DNA of 34,999 bases from an uncultured Propionivibrio sp. (lineage in GTDB: Bacteria; Pseudomonadota; Gammaproteobacteria; Burkholderiales; Rhodocyclaceae). This document shows, in pieces, positions 17,332 to 25,847 of this stretch. The stretch is from positions 1-34,999 of the forward strand of contig CALHZD010000131.1 in assembly GCA_938040985.1 (NCBI GenBank). Reading direction: 5' to 3'. Below the pieces are notes generated by a model. The model was not told where the DNA came from, ran no database searches, and saw nothing but the letters and a program-made list of their open reading frames with translations. Numbering within the stretch: the stretch's first letter is position 1; every line of letters starts with the position of its first letter. The position numbers and the translations under genes were made by a program.

Positions 17332-17476
17332 CCGGGCCGTCGGGCAGACGGTGCGGTTCATGGGCGGCGCTGGGGTTGTAGTGTTTTCAGGGCGGAGCGA
17401 TCGCGCGTTTGCCCAACTCCGGTGATCCGCCTATGTTCTAAATGTGTAACATTTTTTCTCCTTCAGGGAGGCATCG

Positions 17477-17501
17477 GCGGGCGTGTTAGAATCGCGCCCG
17501 C
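17477..17501 (+). promoter_or_regulatory. Putative lpxC promoter: extended -10 within a GC hairpin loop
   Basis: TGT-TAGAAT at 17484-17492 is a strong extended -10 match about 45 bases before the lpxC start. It sits in the 11-nt loop of a 7-bp inverted repeat, GCGGGCG (17477-17483) and CGCCCGC (17495-17501), followed by a C/T tract at 17502-17516. The same stretch could therefore be both promoter and an imperfect terminator for the dcw transcript. No good -35 is seen. The rest of 17332-17476 holds no gene. Confidence 0.45.
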
Positions 17502-17538
17502 TCCTCCCCTTTTTTCCAACGTTTTCGTTTTTGCGCAC

Positions 17539-18474
17539 ATGCTCAGGCAACGCACCCTCAAATCACTGGTCAGCGCCTCCGGCGTCGGTCTGCATTCAGG
17601 CGTTAAGGTCAATATGACGCTGCGTCCGGCCGCTCCGGATACGGGTATCGTTTTTCGTCGCATCGACCTCGATCCGGTCGTCGACCTGCCGGCGCGCGCC
17701 GAGCTGGTGCACGACACGCGCCTGTGTTCATGCGTTGAGATAGACGGCGCCAAAGTCGGAACGGTCGAGCACCTGATGTCAGCGCTGGCGGGGCTGGGGA
17801 TCGATAACGTTTTTGTCGATCTTGATGCCGCGGAAATTCCAATTTTTGATGGTTCTGCTTCGCCCTTCGTTTTCCTGATCCAGTCGGCCGGAATCGATGA
17901 GCAGCCCGCCGCCAAGAAATTTATTCGTGTGCGGCGACCCGTCGCGGTACACGAGGCTGATCAATCCGGCGAGAAATGGGCGCGTTTCGAACCTTACGAC
18001 GGCTTCCGGCTGGATTTTTCCATCGCGTTCAACCATCCCGCTATCGACCGGACCGGACAGGCGGTGCACTTTGATTTTGCAGAGCAATCGTATGCTCGCG
18101 AAATTGCACGCGCCCGCACTTTTGGCTTTACCCAAGAAGTTGAATGGATGCGTGAGAACGGACTGGCGCTCGGCGGCGGCCTCGATAATGCCGTCGTGCT
18201 TGATGAATACCGAGTGCTCAATGGCGATGGCCTGCGCTATGCCGATGAATTTGTCAGGCACAAAACACTTGACGCTATTGGTGATCTGTATCTGCTGGGA
18301 CACCCCCTGCTTGCCGCATTTACCGCGCACAAATCGGGGCATGCGCTAAATAATAAGCTGGCGCGCGAACTGTTGGCGCATCCGGAAGCCTGGGAGCTGG
18401 TTTCTTTCGCCGATCAGGCCAAAGCCCCGACCGCCTTGCTGCGCTGGCTTGCGCCGCCGGTAGCGACGTTTTAA
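17539..18474 (+). CDS. lpxC: UDP-3-O-acyl-N-acetylglucosamine deacetylase LpxC
   Basis: LpxC catalyses the first committed step of lipid A synthesis and is zinc dependent. The 311-residue protein begins MLRQRTLKSLVSASGVGLHS as the family does. The zinc ligands are H78 in TVEHLMSAL plus H241 and D245 in RHKTLDAIGD. AHKSGHALNNKLARELLA near the end contains the catalytic histidine region. The ATG at 17539 lacks a strong ribosome site, but the conserved N-terminus supports it; an in-frame GTG at 17422 adds a non-conserved extension. Presence of lpxC means an LPS-bearing outer membrane. Confidence 0.96.
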   Translation: MLRQRTLKSLVSASGVGLHSGVKVNMTLRPAAPDTGIVFRRIDLDPVVDLPARAELVHDTRLCSCVEIDGAKVGTVEHLMSALAGLGIDNVFVDLDAAEIPIFDGSASPFVFLIQSAGIDEQPAAKKFIRVRRPVAVHEADQSGEKWARFEPYDGFRLDFSIAFNHPAIDRTGQAVHFDFAEQSYAREIARARTFGFTQEVEWMRENGLALGGGLDNAVVLDEYRVLNGDGLRYADEFVRHKTLDAIGDLYLLGHPLLAAFTAHKSGHALNNKLARELLAHPEAWELVSFADQAKAPTALLRWLAPPVATF

Positions 18475-18486
18475 GCGGCGGTTGCC

Positions 18487-18675
18487 ATGTGGCTTTTACG
18501 GCTGTTGGCGATTCTGACCCTGATTGGCGTTGCCGGCGGCGTCGGTGCGTATTTTTTGAGCGGCAACCGTAAATATCTGCGTTTTTCCTTTCAGCTCGCG
18601 CGTTACGCAATCGGCGTCGCCTTGGCTATTTTCGGCTTGCTGATTCTCGAGCGCTTCGCCGTGATTGCGCTGTAG
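18487..18675 (+). CDS. Small two-segment membrane protein, function unknown
   Basis: I do not recognise this 62-residue protein. It has two hydrophobic stretches, about residues 2-24 (LLRLLAILTLIGVAGGVGAY) and 42-60 (IGVALAIFGLLILERFAVI), joined by a basic loop with SGNRKYLRFSFQLAR. This predicts a two-pass hairpin in the inner membrane. It starts 12 bases after the lpxC stop, so it is probably co-transcribed with lpxC, and it ends 6 bases before the convergent end of dciA. The clear membrane topology, tight spacing and filling of the whole interval argue for a real gene. A link to LPS or envelope work is only a guess from position. Confidence 0.7.
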   Translation: MWLLRLLAILTLIGVAGGVGAYFLSGNRKYLRFSFQLARYAIGVALAIFGLLILERFAVIAL

Positions 18676-18681
18676 GCCCAT

Positions 18682-19140
18682 TTAATGTTTCAGCATGCAG
18701 CGCGCCAGCAAGTGGGATAGCGAATGCTGTAACGCGCTGTTTTCTGGCAGGCGCTCGCGCAATTGCGCCAAGACCCCGTAGGTATTGGCACTCAGCGGTT
18801 TTTGCCGTGGAAGTGTCCGCTCAAATGAGGTTTTAGGAACTTGTACTTTGATCCGAACCTCGTTACACTCAAATCCTCTTTTGCAGAACCCTTCGGCGAG
18901 TCTAGGCGCAATCTGCCGCAGCTTGGCCGCAATCGTCCCGCTGTGGGCATGGATGACGACGATTCTGTCCGAGGCTACATTTTTATAATTGGCCAGCGTG
19001 CTGGCCTGCTGTAGGTACGTTGGCGCAATTTCCCGATAGGCGTGCCTGATCTGAATGAGCAGACGCGCATGTGCCAGGAGTTTGCCGGCACCGTCTGCTG
19101 CTTCGAGGTAATGTTTCAGTGAATCAGTAGCGTTGGACAT
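18682..19140 (-). CDS. dciA: DUF721 protein, probable DciA replicative helicase loader
   Basis: This 152-residue, Arg/Lys-rich protein has the DUF721 layout. The conserved core is AYREIAPTYLQQASTLANYKNVASDRIVV followed by AAKLRQIAPRLAEGF and a VRIKVQV strand. DciA loads the DnaB helicase in bacteria that lack DnaC. In Pseudomonas aeruginosa the gene sits between lpxC and the secA region, as here. The low-similarity C-terminal 45 residues are helical and basic. It converges on the 62-residue membrane protein gene with six bases between them and diverges from the M23 peptidase gene across 49 bases. The function is inferred from family and position. Confidence 0.75.
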   Translation of the reverse strand: MSNATDSLKHYLEAADGAGKLLAHARLLIQIRHAYREIAPTYLQQASTLANYKNVASDRIVVIHAHSGTIAAKLRQIAPRLAEGFCKRGFECNEVRIKVQVPKTSFERTLPRQKPLSANTYGVLAQLRERLPENSALQHSLSHLLARCMLKH

Positions 19141-19155
19141 TGTTTGAAAGGTATT

Positions 19156-19173
19156 AATTGGGTGCCGCCAATT
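19156..19173. promoter_or_regulatory. Inverted repeat between divergent dciA and M23 peptidase genes
   Basis: AATTGG (19156-19161) and CCAATT (19168-19173) form a perfect 6-bp dyad with a 6-base spacer in the middle of a 49-base divergent intergenic region. The size and symmetry suit a dimeric regulator, but no factor is identified and the arms are short. Confidence 0.3.
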
Positions 19174-19189
19174 TTGAGGAAAAAACAGC

Positions 19190-20320
19190 GTGCATATTAT
19201 TCTTGTCCCTGACCGACTGGCAACTGCTAGGACGCTGACCCTGACGCCACAAAAAGTTTTTTTTGTGGCCGTTTTATTGATTTTCTTGATCTGCTCGATG
19301 GCTGCTTTGTTTGTTTGGGCGGGTGGGCGTTTCAACCTTTTTTCATTTGTCGGCGGCGAGGGCGAATCCGCGCAGCAACGGCATGATTTCAAGGCCGAGG
19401 AATATCTGCGCGACAACATCAAGACGATGGCCGCCAAAATGGGCGAGATGCAGGCGGAGCTTGTGCGACTGGATCTTCTCGGTGAGCGTATTTCTAAACA
19501 GACAGGCATTCCGCTGCCAAAAAATGAGGCGCTGACCACGCCGCCGCAAAGCGCGCCCAAACCGGAGAAAAAAACGGGTGATGGAACAGGCGGGCCGCTG
19601 GTTGGTGCACATCGGCAGCCAACTTTTACCGGATTGCAGATTGAACTGGATCGTTTGGCGACGGCAATCGGGGAGCGTGTCGAAAGCCTGACGGCGCTGG
19701 AATCGCAGCTCATGGAGCGGCGGGTCAGAACGACGCTGCTGCCGACGTTGCAACCCATCAGTAATGCGCGTATCGGTTCGCCTTTTGGTCTGCGTACCGA
19801 TCCTATTCTTGGAGTCAGCGCCATGCACGAAGGCATGGATTTTTCTGCGCCATCGGGGACGCGCGTCGTCGCGGCGGCGGGTGGCGTGGTGACGATGGCC
19901 GAGCGTCATTCGGCTTACGGTAATCTGGTTGAAATCGATCACGGCAATGACTTTTCTTCGCGCTATGCGCATTTGTCGCAAATTGACGTGGCGGTCGGCC
20001 AGATTGTCAAGCGTGGGCAGGCAATTGCTCTGAGCGGTAATACCGGGCGCTCGACCGGGCCGCATTTGCATTTTGAAGTGCGCTATCGCGGCGTTGCCCA
20101 GAATCCGGCGCGCTTTTTGAAAATGGGCGGGGATACGCAACTGGCGCAGCATCTGGATAAGCTGGATCTGCTTAAAGCGAATGCGGAAGCGGAAGCGGAT
20201 GAAAAACGCCCGGGTAAGTCTGCCAGGGGAAAAAAGAAAATAGGCGGGGTTAAATCTTCCGCACAGACGGAGAACGACGGCGAAACGCGCATTCATCAAC
20301 GTTTCGAAAATAAGTCTTGA
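19190..20320 (+). CDS. M23 (LytM-domain) metallopeptidase, membrane anchored
   Basis: This 376-residue envelope protein has one N-terminal membrane segment (about residues 24-46), a coiled-coil periplasmic region (about 60-190) and a C-terminal peptidase M23 domain (about 195-320). The zinc ligands are intact: H213 and D217 in HEGMD, and H292/H294 in HLHFEV. So it is likely an active peptidoglycan endopeptidase rather than an inactive EnvC-type activator. A basic disordered tail of about 45 residues follows. It starts at GTG 19190, with GAGGA nine bases upstream. Homologues sit beside secA in Pseudomonas and many betaproteobacteria; the precise physiological role is unknown. Confidence 0.88.
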   Translation: MHIILVPDRLATARTLTLTPQKVFFVAVLLIFLICSMAALFVWAGGRFNLFSFVGGEGESAQQRHDFKAEEYLRDNIKTMAAKMGEMQAELVRLDLLGERISKQTGIPLPKNEALTTPPQSAPKPEKKTGDGTGGPLVGAHRQPTFTGLQIELDRLATAIGERVESLTALESQLMERRVRTTLLPTLQPISNARIGSPFGLRTDPILGVSAMHEGMDFSAPSGTRVVAAAGGVVTMAERHSAYGNLVEIDHGNDFSSRYAHLSQIDVAVGQIVKRGQAIALSGNTGRSTGPHLHFEVRYRGVAQNPARFLKMGGDTQLAQHLDKLDLLKANAEAEADEKRPGKSARGKKKIGGVKSSAQTENDGETRIHQRFENKS

Positions 20321-20392
20321 CTTTGCCGCAGTCAGCCTGCGTGCTGTACTGATGTCTGCGTCGTATGCCTAGTATGGCTGCATTGCACGGCA

Positions 20393-20401
20393 TGCTAAAA
20401 T
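20393..20401 (+). promoter_or_regulatory. Putative extended -10 promoter for secA
   Basis: TGC-TAAAAT matches an extended -10 (TGn plus a 5/6 hexamer) 30 bases before the secA ATG, in the 111-base gap after the M23 gene. No convincing -35 is visible, which this promoter class tolerates. The remainder of the gap shows no structure that I can support as a SecM-like or other regulator. Confidence 0.4.
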
Positions 20402-20431
20402 CACCACTTTCCGTCTACCAGAATAATTCCG

Positions 20432-23149
20432 ATGATTTCCGGCATACTCAAAAAAATTTTCGGCAGCCGTAATGACCGGCTGATCCGGCAATACATGGCG
20501 GTTGTCCGCCAGATCAATGCGCTGGAAGCTGGTCTTGCCGCGCTTTCCGATGAAGCATTGCGCGCCAAGACGGATGAATTCAAAAACCGGCTTGCCAACG
20601 GCGAAACGCTTGATGCCCTGTTGCCGGAGGCGTTTGCCGTCGTTCGCGAGGCTGGGAAGCGCGCGCTGGGCATGCGTCACTTTGATGTGCAACTGATCGG
20701 CGGCATGGTGCTTCACCATGGAAAAATTGCCGAAATGCGTACTGGCGAAGGCAAAACGCTGGTTTCCACGCTGCCGGCTTATCTCAACGCATTGACCGGG
20801 GAAGGTGTGCATATCGTTACCGTCAATGACTATCTGGCGCAACGCGATGCCGAGTGGATGGGCGAGCTGCATCGTTTCCTAGGGCTGACCGTAGGCGTCA
20901 ATCTGTCGCAGATGTCGCATGCCGACAAGCAAGCCGCGTTTGCCTGTGACATTACCTACGGTACCAACAATGAATTTGGCTTTGATTATTTGCGTGACAA
21001 CATGGTTTATAGCGCCGACGAGCGCGTGCAGCGCAAACTTGCCTACGCCATTGTCGACGAGGTCGACTCAATCCTGATTGACGAAGCGCGTACGCCGCTG
21101 ATCATTTCCGGGCAAGCCGAGGATCATACCGATCTCTATGTACGCATGAATCAGGTTGCGCCTTTGCTCATTCGTGCGCAGGAAGAGGAAGGCCCCGGCG
21201 ACTACTGGGTTGACGAAAAGGCGCATCAGATCCTGATCAGCGAAGCCGGCTATGAACATGCCGAGCAGATACTGACGGAAGCAGGGCTGCTGGCGCAGGG
21301 CAGCAGTCTTTACGATGCCGGCAATATCCTGCTGATGCACCATTTATATGCGGCGTTGCGCGCCCATAACCTCTTTTTGCGCGACCAGCACTATGTTGTT
21401 CAGAATGGCGAGGTCGTCATCGTTGATGAATTCACGGGACGCCTGATGGCCGGCCGCCGCTGGTCGGAAGGATTGCATCAGGCGGTCGAAGCCAAGGAAG
21501 GCGTGGCGATCCAGAACGAAAACCAGACGCTGGCCTCGATTACCTTCCAGAACTATTTCCGCATGTACAGCAAGCTTGCCGGCATGACTGGGACGGCCGA
21601 TACGGAAGCCTACGAGTTCCAGCAAATTTACTCGCTCGATGTCGTTGTTATCCCAACCAACCTGCCGATGATCCGCCAGGACCGCAATGACCAGATCTAT
21701 CGCACGGCGGAAGAGAAACACGCCGCGATTATCGCTGACATCCGCGACTGCCAACAACGCGGCCAGCCGGTGCTGGTAGGGACAACATCCATCGAAAATT
21801 CAGAAATTCTGTCGCACCTGCTCGACAAGGAAAAACTGTCGCACCAGGTGCTCAATGCCAAGCAGCATGCGCACGAAGCCGAAATCGTCGCTCAGGCGGG
21901 CAGCCCCGGCATGATTACCATCGCCACCAATATGGCCGGACGGGGAACGGATATCGTGCTGGGCGGTAATCCCAGCAAACGGATCGCCGTCGTCAATGCC
22001 GATGAATCGCTCAACGAAGCAAACAAAAAGGCGCGCATTGACGAAATCCGCGCCGACTGGAAAAAACTCCATGAACAGGTGGTTGCCGCCGGCGGTCTGC
22101 ATATCATCGGTTCCGAACGGCACGAATCGCGCCGCATCGACAACCAGCTGCGCGGCCGCTCCGGTCGCCAGGGCGACCCCGGCTCTTCGCGCTTTTATCT
22201 TTCCCTTGAAGATCCGCTGCTACGCATTTTTGCCGGCGATCGGCTGAAAGCGATCATGGAACGCCTGAAAATGCCGGAGGGAGAACCGATTGAGCACCCG
22301 ATGGTCTCGCGTTCGCTAGAATCCGCGCAGCGCAAAGTTGAAGGGCGGAATTTCGATATTCGCAAGCAACTCCTGGAATATGATGATGTCGCCAATGACC
22401 AGCGCAAGGTCATCTATGCACAGCGCAATGAATTGCTCGAAAGCGACGATATTTCCGAAACGGTGACTTCCATGCGTCACGGCGTCTTGCAGGATACTTT
22501 CCATCGCTATGTGCCGGTCGACAGCGTCGAAGAACAGTGGGAACTGCCGGCGTTGGAAAAAGAACTCGAATCGACGCTGCAATTGCGCGCGCCGATCAAC
22601 GAATGGTTCAAAAACGAACCGACGTTATCCAGCGACACGATGCTCGAACGCATCATCGAGCAGGCCGATACGGAATACCAGGCCAAGGTGGCGCTTGCCG
22701 GCGCCGAGTATTTCCACCCATTTGAACGCAGTGTCATGCTTCAGATTCTTGACGCACAATGGCGCGAACATTTGGCGGCGCTTGACCACTTGCGCCAGGG
22801 GATTCATCTGCGCGGCTATGCGCAGAAAAATCCCAAGCAGGAATATAAGCGTGAAGCCTTTGAACTGTTTGAGCGTTTGCTGGACGGCGTTCGCTTTGAA
22901 GTGACGCGAATTTTGATGACGGTGCAGGTGCGCGCCGAAAACGCCGAGGAAGCCGCGCCGGCGCAGACCGAAGTGCACAATGTTCAGTACCATCATGCCG
23001 ATTACGATGATGCGCTTGGTGTTGCTGCGACGGCTGCCGAGGAAACGCCGTTGCCGACGCAGCAAACCGCAGCGAAGATCGGTCGGAATGATCCGTGTCC
23101 GTGCGGCTCCGGTAAAAAGTACAAGCAGTGCCACGGTAAGCTGAACTGA
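20432..23149 (+). CDS. secA: Preprotein translocase ATPase SecA
   Basis: SecA drives unfolded proteins through SecYEG with ATP. The 905-residue length is typical for proteobacteria. Walker A is MRTGEGKTLV (about 103-112), the DEAD-type Walker B region is DEVDSILIDEARTPLI, and the second motor domain has MAGRGTDIVLGGNP and QLRGRSGRQGDPGSSRFYLS. The preprotein cross-linking and helical scaffold domains are uninterrupted. The C-terminal zinc finger CPCGSGKKYKQCHG, which binds SecB and phospholipid, is complete. The ATG at 20432 gives the usual MISGILKKIFGSRNDR. A hairpin at 23218-23238 follows it. Confidence 0.97.
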   Translation: MISGILKKIFGSRNDRLIRQYMAVVRQINALEAGLAALSDEALRAKTDEFKNRLANGETLDALLPEAFAVVREAGKRALGMRHFDVQLIGGMVLHHGKIAEMRTGEGKTLVSTLPAYLNALTGEGVHIVTVNDYLAQRDAEWMGELHRFLGLTVGVNLSQMSHADKQAAFACDITYGTNNEFGFDYLRDNMVYSADERVQRKLAYAIVDEVDSILIDEARTPLIISGQAEDHTDLYVRMNQVAPLLIRAQEEEGPGDYWVDEKAHQILISEAGYEHAEQILTEAGLLAQGSSLYDAGNILLMHHLYAALRAHNLFLRDQHYVVQNGEVVIVDEFTGRLMAGRRWSEGLHQAVEAKEGVAIQNENQTLASITFQNYFRMYSKLAGMTGTADTEAYEFQQIYSLDVVVIPTNLPMIRQDRNDQIYRTAEEKHAAIIADIRDCQQRGQPVLVGTTSIENSEILSHLLDKEKLSHQVLNAKQHAHEAEIVAQAGSPGMITIATNMAGRGTDIVLGGNPSKRIAVVNADESLNEANKKARIDEIRADWKKLHEQVVAAGGLHIIGSERHESRRIDNQLRGRSGRQGDPGSSRFYLSLEDPLLRIFAGDRLKAIMERLKMPEGEPIEHPMVSRSLESAQRKVEGRNFDIRKQLLEYDDVANDQRKVIYAQRNELLESDDISETVTSMRHGVLQDTFHRYVPVDSVEEQWELPALEKELESTLQLRAPINEWFKNEPTLSSDTMLERIIEQADTEYQAKVALAGAEYFHPFERSVMLQILDAQWREHLAALDHLRQGIHLRGYAQKNPKQEYKREAFELFERLLDGVRFEVTRILMTVQVRAENAEEAAPAQTEVHNVQYHHADYDDALGVAATAAEETPLPTQQTAAKIGRNDPCPCGSGKKYKQCHGKLN

Positions 23150-23217
23150 CGGCTAACGCACATACAAGGCGATGCGGGCAGCGTTTCCGTTTTTGAATCG
23201 TCTTTTGCCCTTTCATA

Positions 23218-23238
23218 AGAGCGCCCCTTGGGCGCTCT
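23218..23238. terminator. Hairpin downstream of secA, likely terminator
   Basis: AGAGCGCCC and GGGCGCTCT pair perfectly (9 bp) around a 3-base loop, 69 bases after the secA stop. The downstream stretch ATCTTCTTTAATC is T-rich but not a clean T run, so termination may be partial. The stem lies about 80 bases before argJ, which would then need its own promoter or read-through. Confidence 0.65.
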
Positions 23239-23320
23239 ATCTTCTTTAATCTCCTTGTTGCTGGTTTTACCCTGATTTTCCCAGTTTTTTGTCCGCAGTT
23301 TTTTCTACAGGATGACCGCT

Positions 23321-24559
23321 ATGACCGTTAACTACACTACCCCCGCAGCCAAACAACTTCACTCTGTTGCAGGCGTTCGCCTGGGGACGGCAGAGGCCGG
23401 CATCCGTAAAGCCAATCGCCAGGATTTGACCCTGATTACACTGGATACCGGTTGCAGGGTCAGTGGTGTGTTCACGCAGAACCGCTTCTGCGCCGCACCG
23501 GTGCATCTGTGTCGCCGGCATTTGTCCGGCAGTGGGGAAATTCGCGCGCTGGTCATCAATACCGGCATTGCCAATGCAGGCACGGGCGAGCAGGGAATGC
23601 AGGCAGCAAGGGCAACGTGTGAAGCGGTCGCGCGTTTGCTGAGCGTTGATGCTTCTCAGGTTTTGCCGTTTTCGACGGGCGTGATTCTTGAACCCTTGCC
23701 TGTAGAACGGCTGATCGCCGGCCTGCCGCGCTGTCAGGCCGACCTGGCGGATAATCACTGGTTTGAAGCGGCTCATGCGATCATGACGACCGATACCGTC
23801 GCTAAGGCTGCCTCACGGCAGGGGATGATTAACGACAAGACGGTCACGGTGACGGGCATGAGCAAAGGCGCCGGCATGATCCGGCCCAATATGGCGACGA
23901 TGCTCGGTTTCGTCGCCACTGACGCCGGCATTGCGCAGCCGCTGCTGAAGGCGTTGGTCAAAGAGGCGGCCGACGAGTCCTTCAACTGCATCACCATCGA
24001 CGGCGACACCTCAACCAACGACTCGTTCATCCTCATTGCCAGCGGCCGGTCGGGCGTCGATTTTACGGCAGCGGATGCCGCCGGCTATGCGGAACTGCGT
24101 GCCGCGGTCATCGGCGTTGCCCGTGAATTGGCGCAGGCTATCGTTCGTGATGGTGAGGGCGCGACCAAATTCATTACCGTTGCCGTCGAAAATGGCCGCG
24201 ACCACGAGGAGTGCAAAACGGTTGGCTACGCCGTGGCCCATTCGCCGCTGGTCAAAACGGCGTTTTTTGCTTCCGACCCGAATCTTGGCCGTATTCTTGC
24301 CGCAATTGGCTATGCTCGAATCGACAACCTTGACGTCGATAAAGTACGTGTCTGGCTCGCCAATGCGGGCGAAGAAACGCTGGTTGCTGAAAAAGGCGGT
24401 CGCGCCGCATCCTACCGCGAAGAAGACGGCGCCCGCATCATGCAATCGGCGGAAATTACCGTGCGTATCGATCTCGGTCGTGGTCAGGCGCGCGGCGTAG
24501 TCTATACCAGTGATCTTTCATACGAATACGTCAAGATCAACGCCGACTATCGGAGCTGA
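23321..24559 (+). CDS. argJ: Bifunctional ornithine acetyltransferase / N-acetylglutamate synthase ArgJ
   Basis: ArgJ recycles the acetyl group from N-acetylornithine to glutamate in arginine synthesis; bifunctional forms also use acetyl-CoA. The 412-residue precursor is self-cleaved before a conserved threonine, here T193 in IRPNMATML, giving alpha and beta chains. NTGIANAGTGEQG near residue 75 and the ending YTSDLSYEYVKINADYRS are diagnostic. The second ATG (23321) is favoured because AGGA then lies eight bases upstream; ATG 23312 is abutted by AGG and would add three residues. Whether both activities exist cannot be told from sequence alone. It converges on ispH. Confidence 0.95.
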   Translation: MTVNYTTPAAKQLHSVAGVRLGTAEAGIRKANRQDLTLITLDTGCRVSGVFTQNRFCAAPVHLCRRHLSGSGEIRALVINTGIANAGTGEQGMQAARATCEAVARLLSVDASQVLPFSTGVILEPLPVERLIAGLPRCQADLADNHWFEAAHAIMTTDTVAKAASRQGMINDKTVTVTGMSKGAGMIRPNMATMLGFVATDAGIAQPLLKALVKEAADESFNCITIDGDTSTNDSFILIASGRSGVDFTAADAAGYAELRAAVIGVARELAQAIVRDGEGATKFITVAVENGRDHEECKTVGYAVAHSPLVKTAFFASDPNLGRILAAIGYARIDNLDVDKVRVWLANAGEETLVAEKGGRAASYREEDGARIMQSAEITVRIDLGRGQARGVVYTSDLSYEYVKINADYRS

Positions 24560-24886
24560 CCGAAAATCACTGTTCAGAAATTTCGATAAATTTCGCAAAG
24601 CGGCCTGCATGGATTTTCTATTTTAAAGCATACCCGAACATTGCTTGAGCCTTTATTCAAGGCCATGTGCGCTATCTCTTTCCAGACAGTAATTTTTCTA
24701 ATACCTGTGTCGCGGTGGGAAGCGATGCTTAAACGTAAATCTCGGCGACGGCTGTTTAATGGTTGGGGAATTAAAGAAGACATCGTAGGACGATGAACGG
24801 TGTTTGTTTCATCGCTGCGGGTTGCTTTTGTTAGTTATTGTGGTCGCTGTTACGGAAGATACTGCGCAAGGCTGCGCCTATGGGAA
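24560..24886. other. 327-base gap between convergent argJ and ispH
   Basis: No gene is supported here. A perfect AT-rich hairpin, GAAATTT-CGAT-AAATTTC, lies at 24577-24594, just after argJ, and may help end its transcript. A 23-codon + strand frame at 24725-24796 (MLKRKSRRRLFNGWGIKED...) has GGTGGGAAG upstream. A 69-codon - strand frame at 24574-24783 lacks a ribosome site. Neither resembles a known family. The segment is less GC-rich than its neighbours. In Pseudomonas the region beyond ispH holds type IV pilus genes; none are here. Confidence 0.5.
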
Positions 24887-25834
24887 CTATGCGGCCGATG
24901 AGTCTTCCTGCGGAGCTTGCAAATCTTTGGGTAGGACGAAGGTGATGCCTTCTTCCGCCCCGTCGATCTGGCTGACCGGGGCGGCGTTGTCATGCGTGAG
25001 CGCGTCGACGACCTCTTTGACCAAAACCTCCGGCGCCGAGGCCCCGGCAGTGACGCCGATGTTTGCCGCGCCCTCGAGCCAGGCCGGGTTGATCTGGCTG
25101 GCATCATCGATCAGATGAGCGCGTGCGCCCCGCGTTTCGGCGACTTCGCGCAGACGGTTTGAGTTCGAGCTGTTTTTCGATCCGACGACAAGCACGATGT
25201 CAGTGGCGCCGGCCAGCGTCTTGACGGCATCTTGCCGGTTTTGCGTTGCGTAGCAGATGTCGTCTTTCCGGGGGCCGGTAATGTTGGGGAAGCGTTGTTT
25301 TAGCGCCGCGATGACCTGTGCTGCATCGTCGACCGAGAGAGTCGTTTGGGTCACATACGCCAGTCTGTCCGGAGCGTGAATGCGCAGCGAGGCAACGTCG
25401 GCTGCGGTTTCGACGAGATAGATGCCTTGCGGGCTTTGCCCCATCGTGCCTTCGACTTCCGGGTGGCCTTTATGGCCGATCATGACGATCTCGCGCCCTT
25501 CTTTGCGCATGCGGGTCACCTCAGCGTGTACCTTGGTGACAAGCGGGCAGGTGGCGTCAAAGACGCGGAGGTTACGCCGCCGGGCCTCTTCGCGCACGGC
25601 CAGAGAGACGCCGTGGGCGCTGAAAATGACGGTTTCTCCCGGCGGGACTTCACTCAGTTCCTCGACAAAAATGGCCCCCTTGGCGCGCAGGCCGTCGCAG
25701 ACAAAGCGGTTATGCACGACTTCGTGTCGGACGTAGATCGGCGCGCCGAATTTTTCCAAGGCACGTTCGACGATGGCGATCGCCCGTTCGACGCCGGCGC
25801 AAAAGCCGCGCGGGTTGGCGAGGATAATCCGCAT
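24887..25834 (-). CDS. ispH: 4-hydroxy-3-methylbut-2-enyl diphosphate reductase IspH (LytB)
   Basis: IspH makes IPP and DMAPP in the final step of the MEP pathway using a 4Fe-4S cluster. The 315-residue protein starts MRIILANPRGFCAGVERAI. Its three cluster cysteines are present: C12, C96 in FDATCPLVTKVH and C194 in DDICYATQNRQ. The substrate residues are seen in RHEVVHN, SAHGVS and GHKGHPEVEGT. The frame is open further upstream into lspA, but the conserved N-terminus fixes the ATG at 25834. It begins 13 bases after the lspA stop and is last in the ribF-ileS-lspA-ispH operon. There is no fkpB (slpA) gene between lspA and ispH, unlike E. coli. Confidence 0.96.
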   Translation of the reverse strand: MRIILANPRGFCAGVERAIAIVERALEKFGAPIYVRHEVVHNRFVCDGLRAKGAIFVEELSEVPPGETVIFSAHGVSLAVREEARRRNLRVFDATCPLVTKVHAEVTRMRKEGREIVMIGHKGHPEVEGTMGQSPQGIYLVETAADVASLRIHAPDRLAYVTQTTLSVDDAAQVIAALKQRFPNITGPRKDDICYATQNRQDAVKTLAGATDIVLVVGSKNSSNSNRLREVAETRGARAHLIDDASQINPAWLEGAANIGVTAGASAPEVLVKEVVDALTHDNAAPVSQIDGAEEGITFVLPKDLQAPQEDSSAA

Positions 25835-25847
25835 GTGCGGGAGCGTG

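Noticed and set aside
16099..17361. 420-codon frame antisense to ftsZ
   Set aside because: It covers exactly the highly biased ftsZ codons and encodes His/Arg-rich low-complexity protein with no family.
24574..24783. 69-codon - strand frame in the argJ-ispH gap
   Set aside because: It has no ribosome site, no recognisable motif, and overlaps the AT hairpin behind argJ.
24804..25118. TTG-started frame beginning MFHRCGLLLLVIVVAV, lipoprotein-like
   Set aside because: It uses TTG with no ribosome site, and most of the frame is antisense to the conserved 3' end of ispH.
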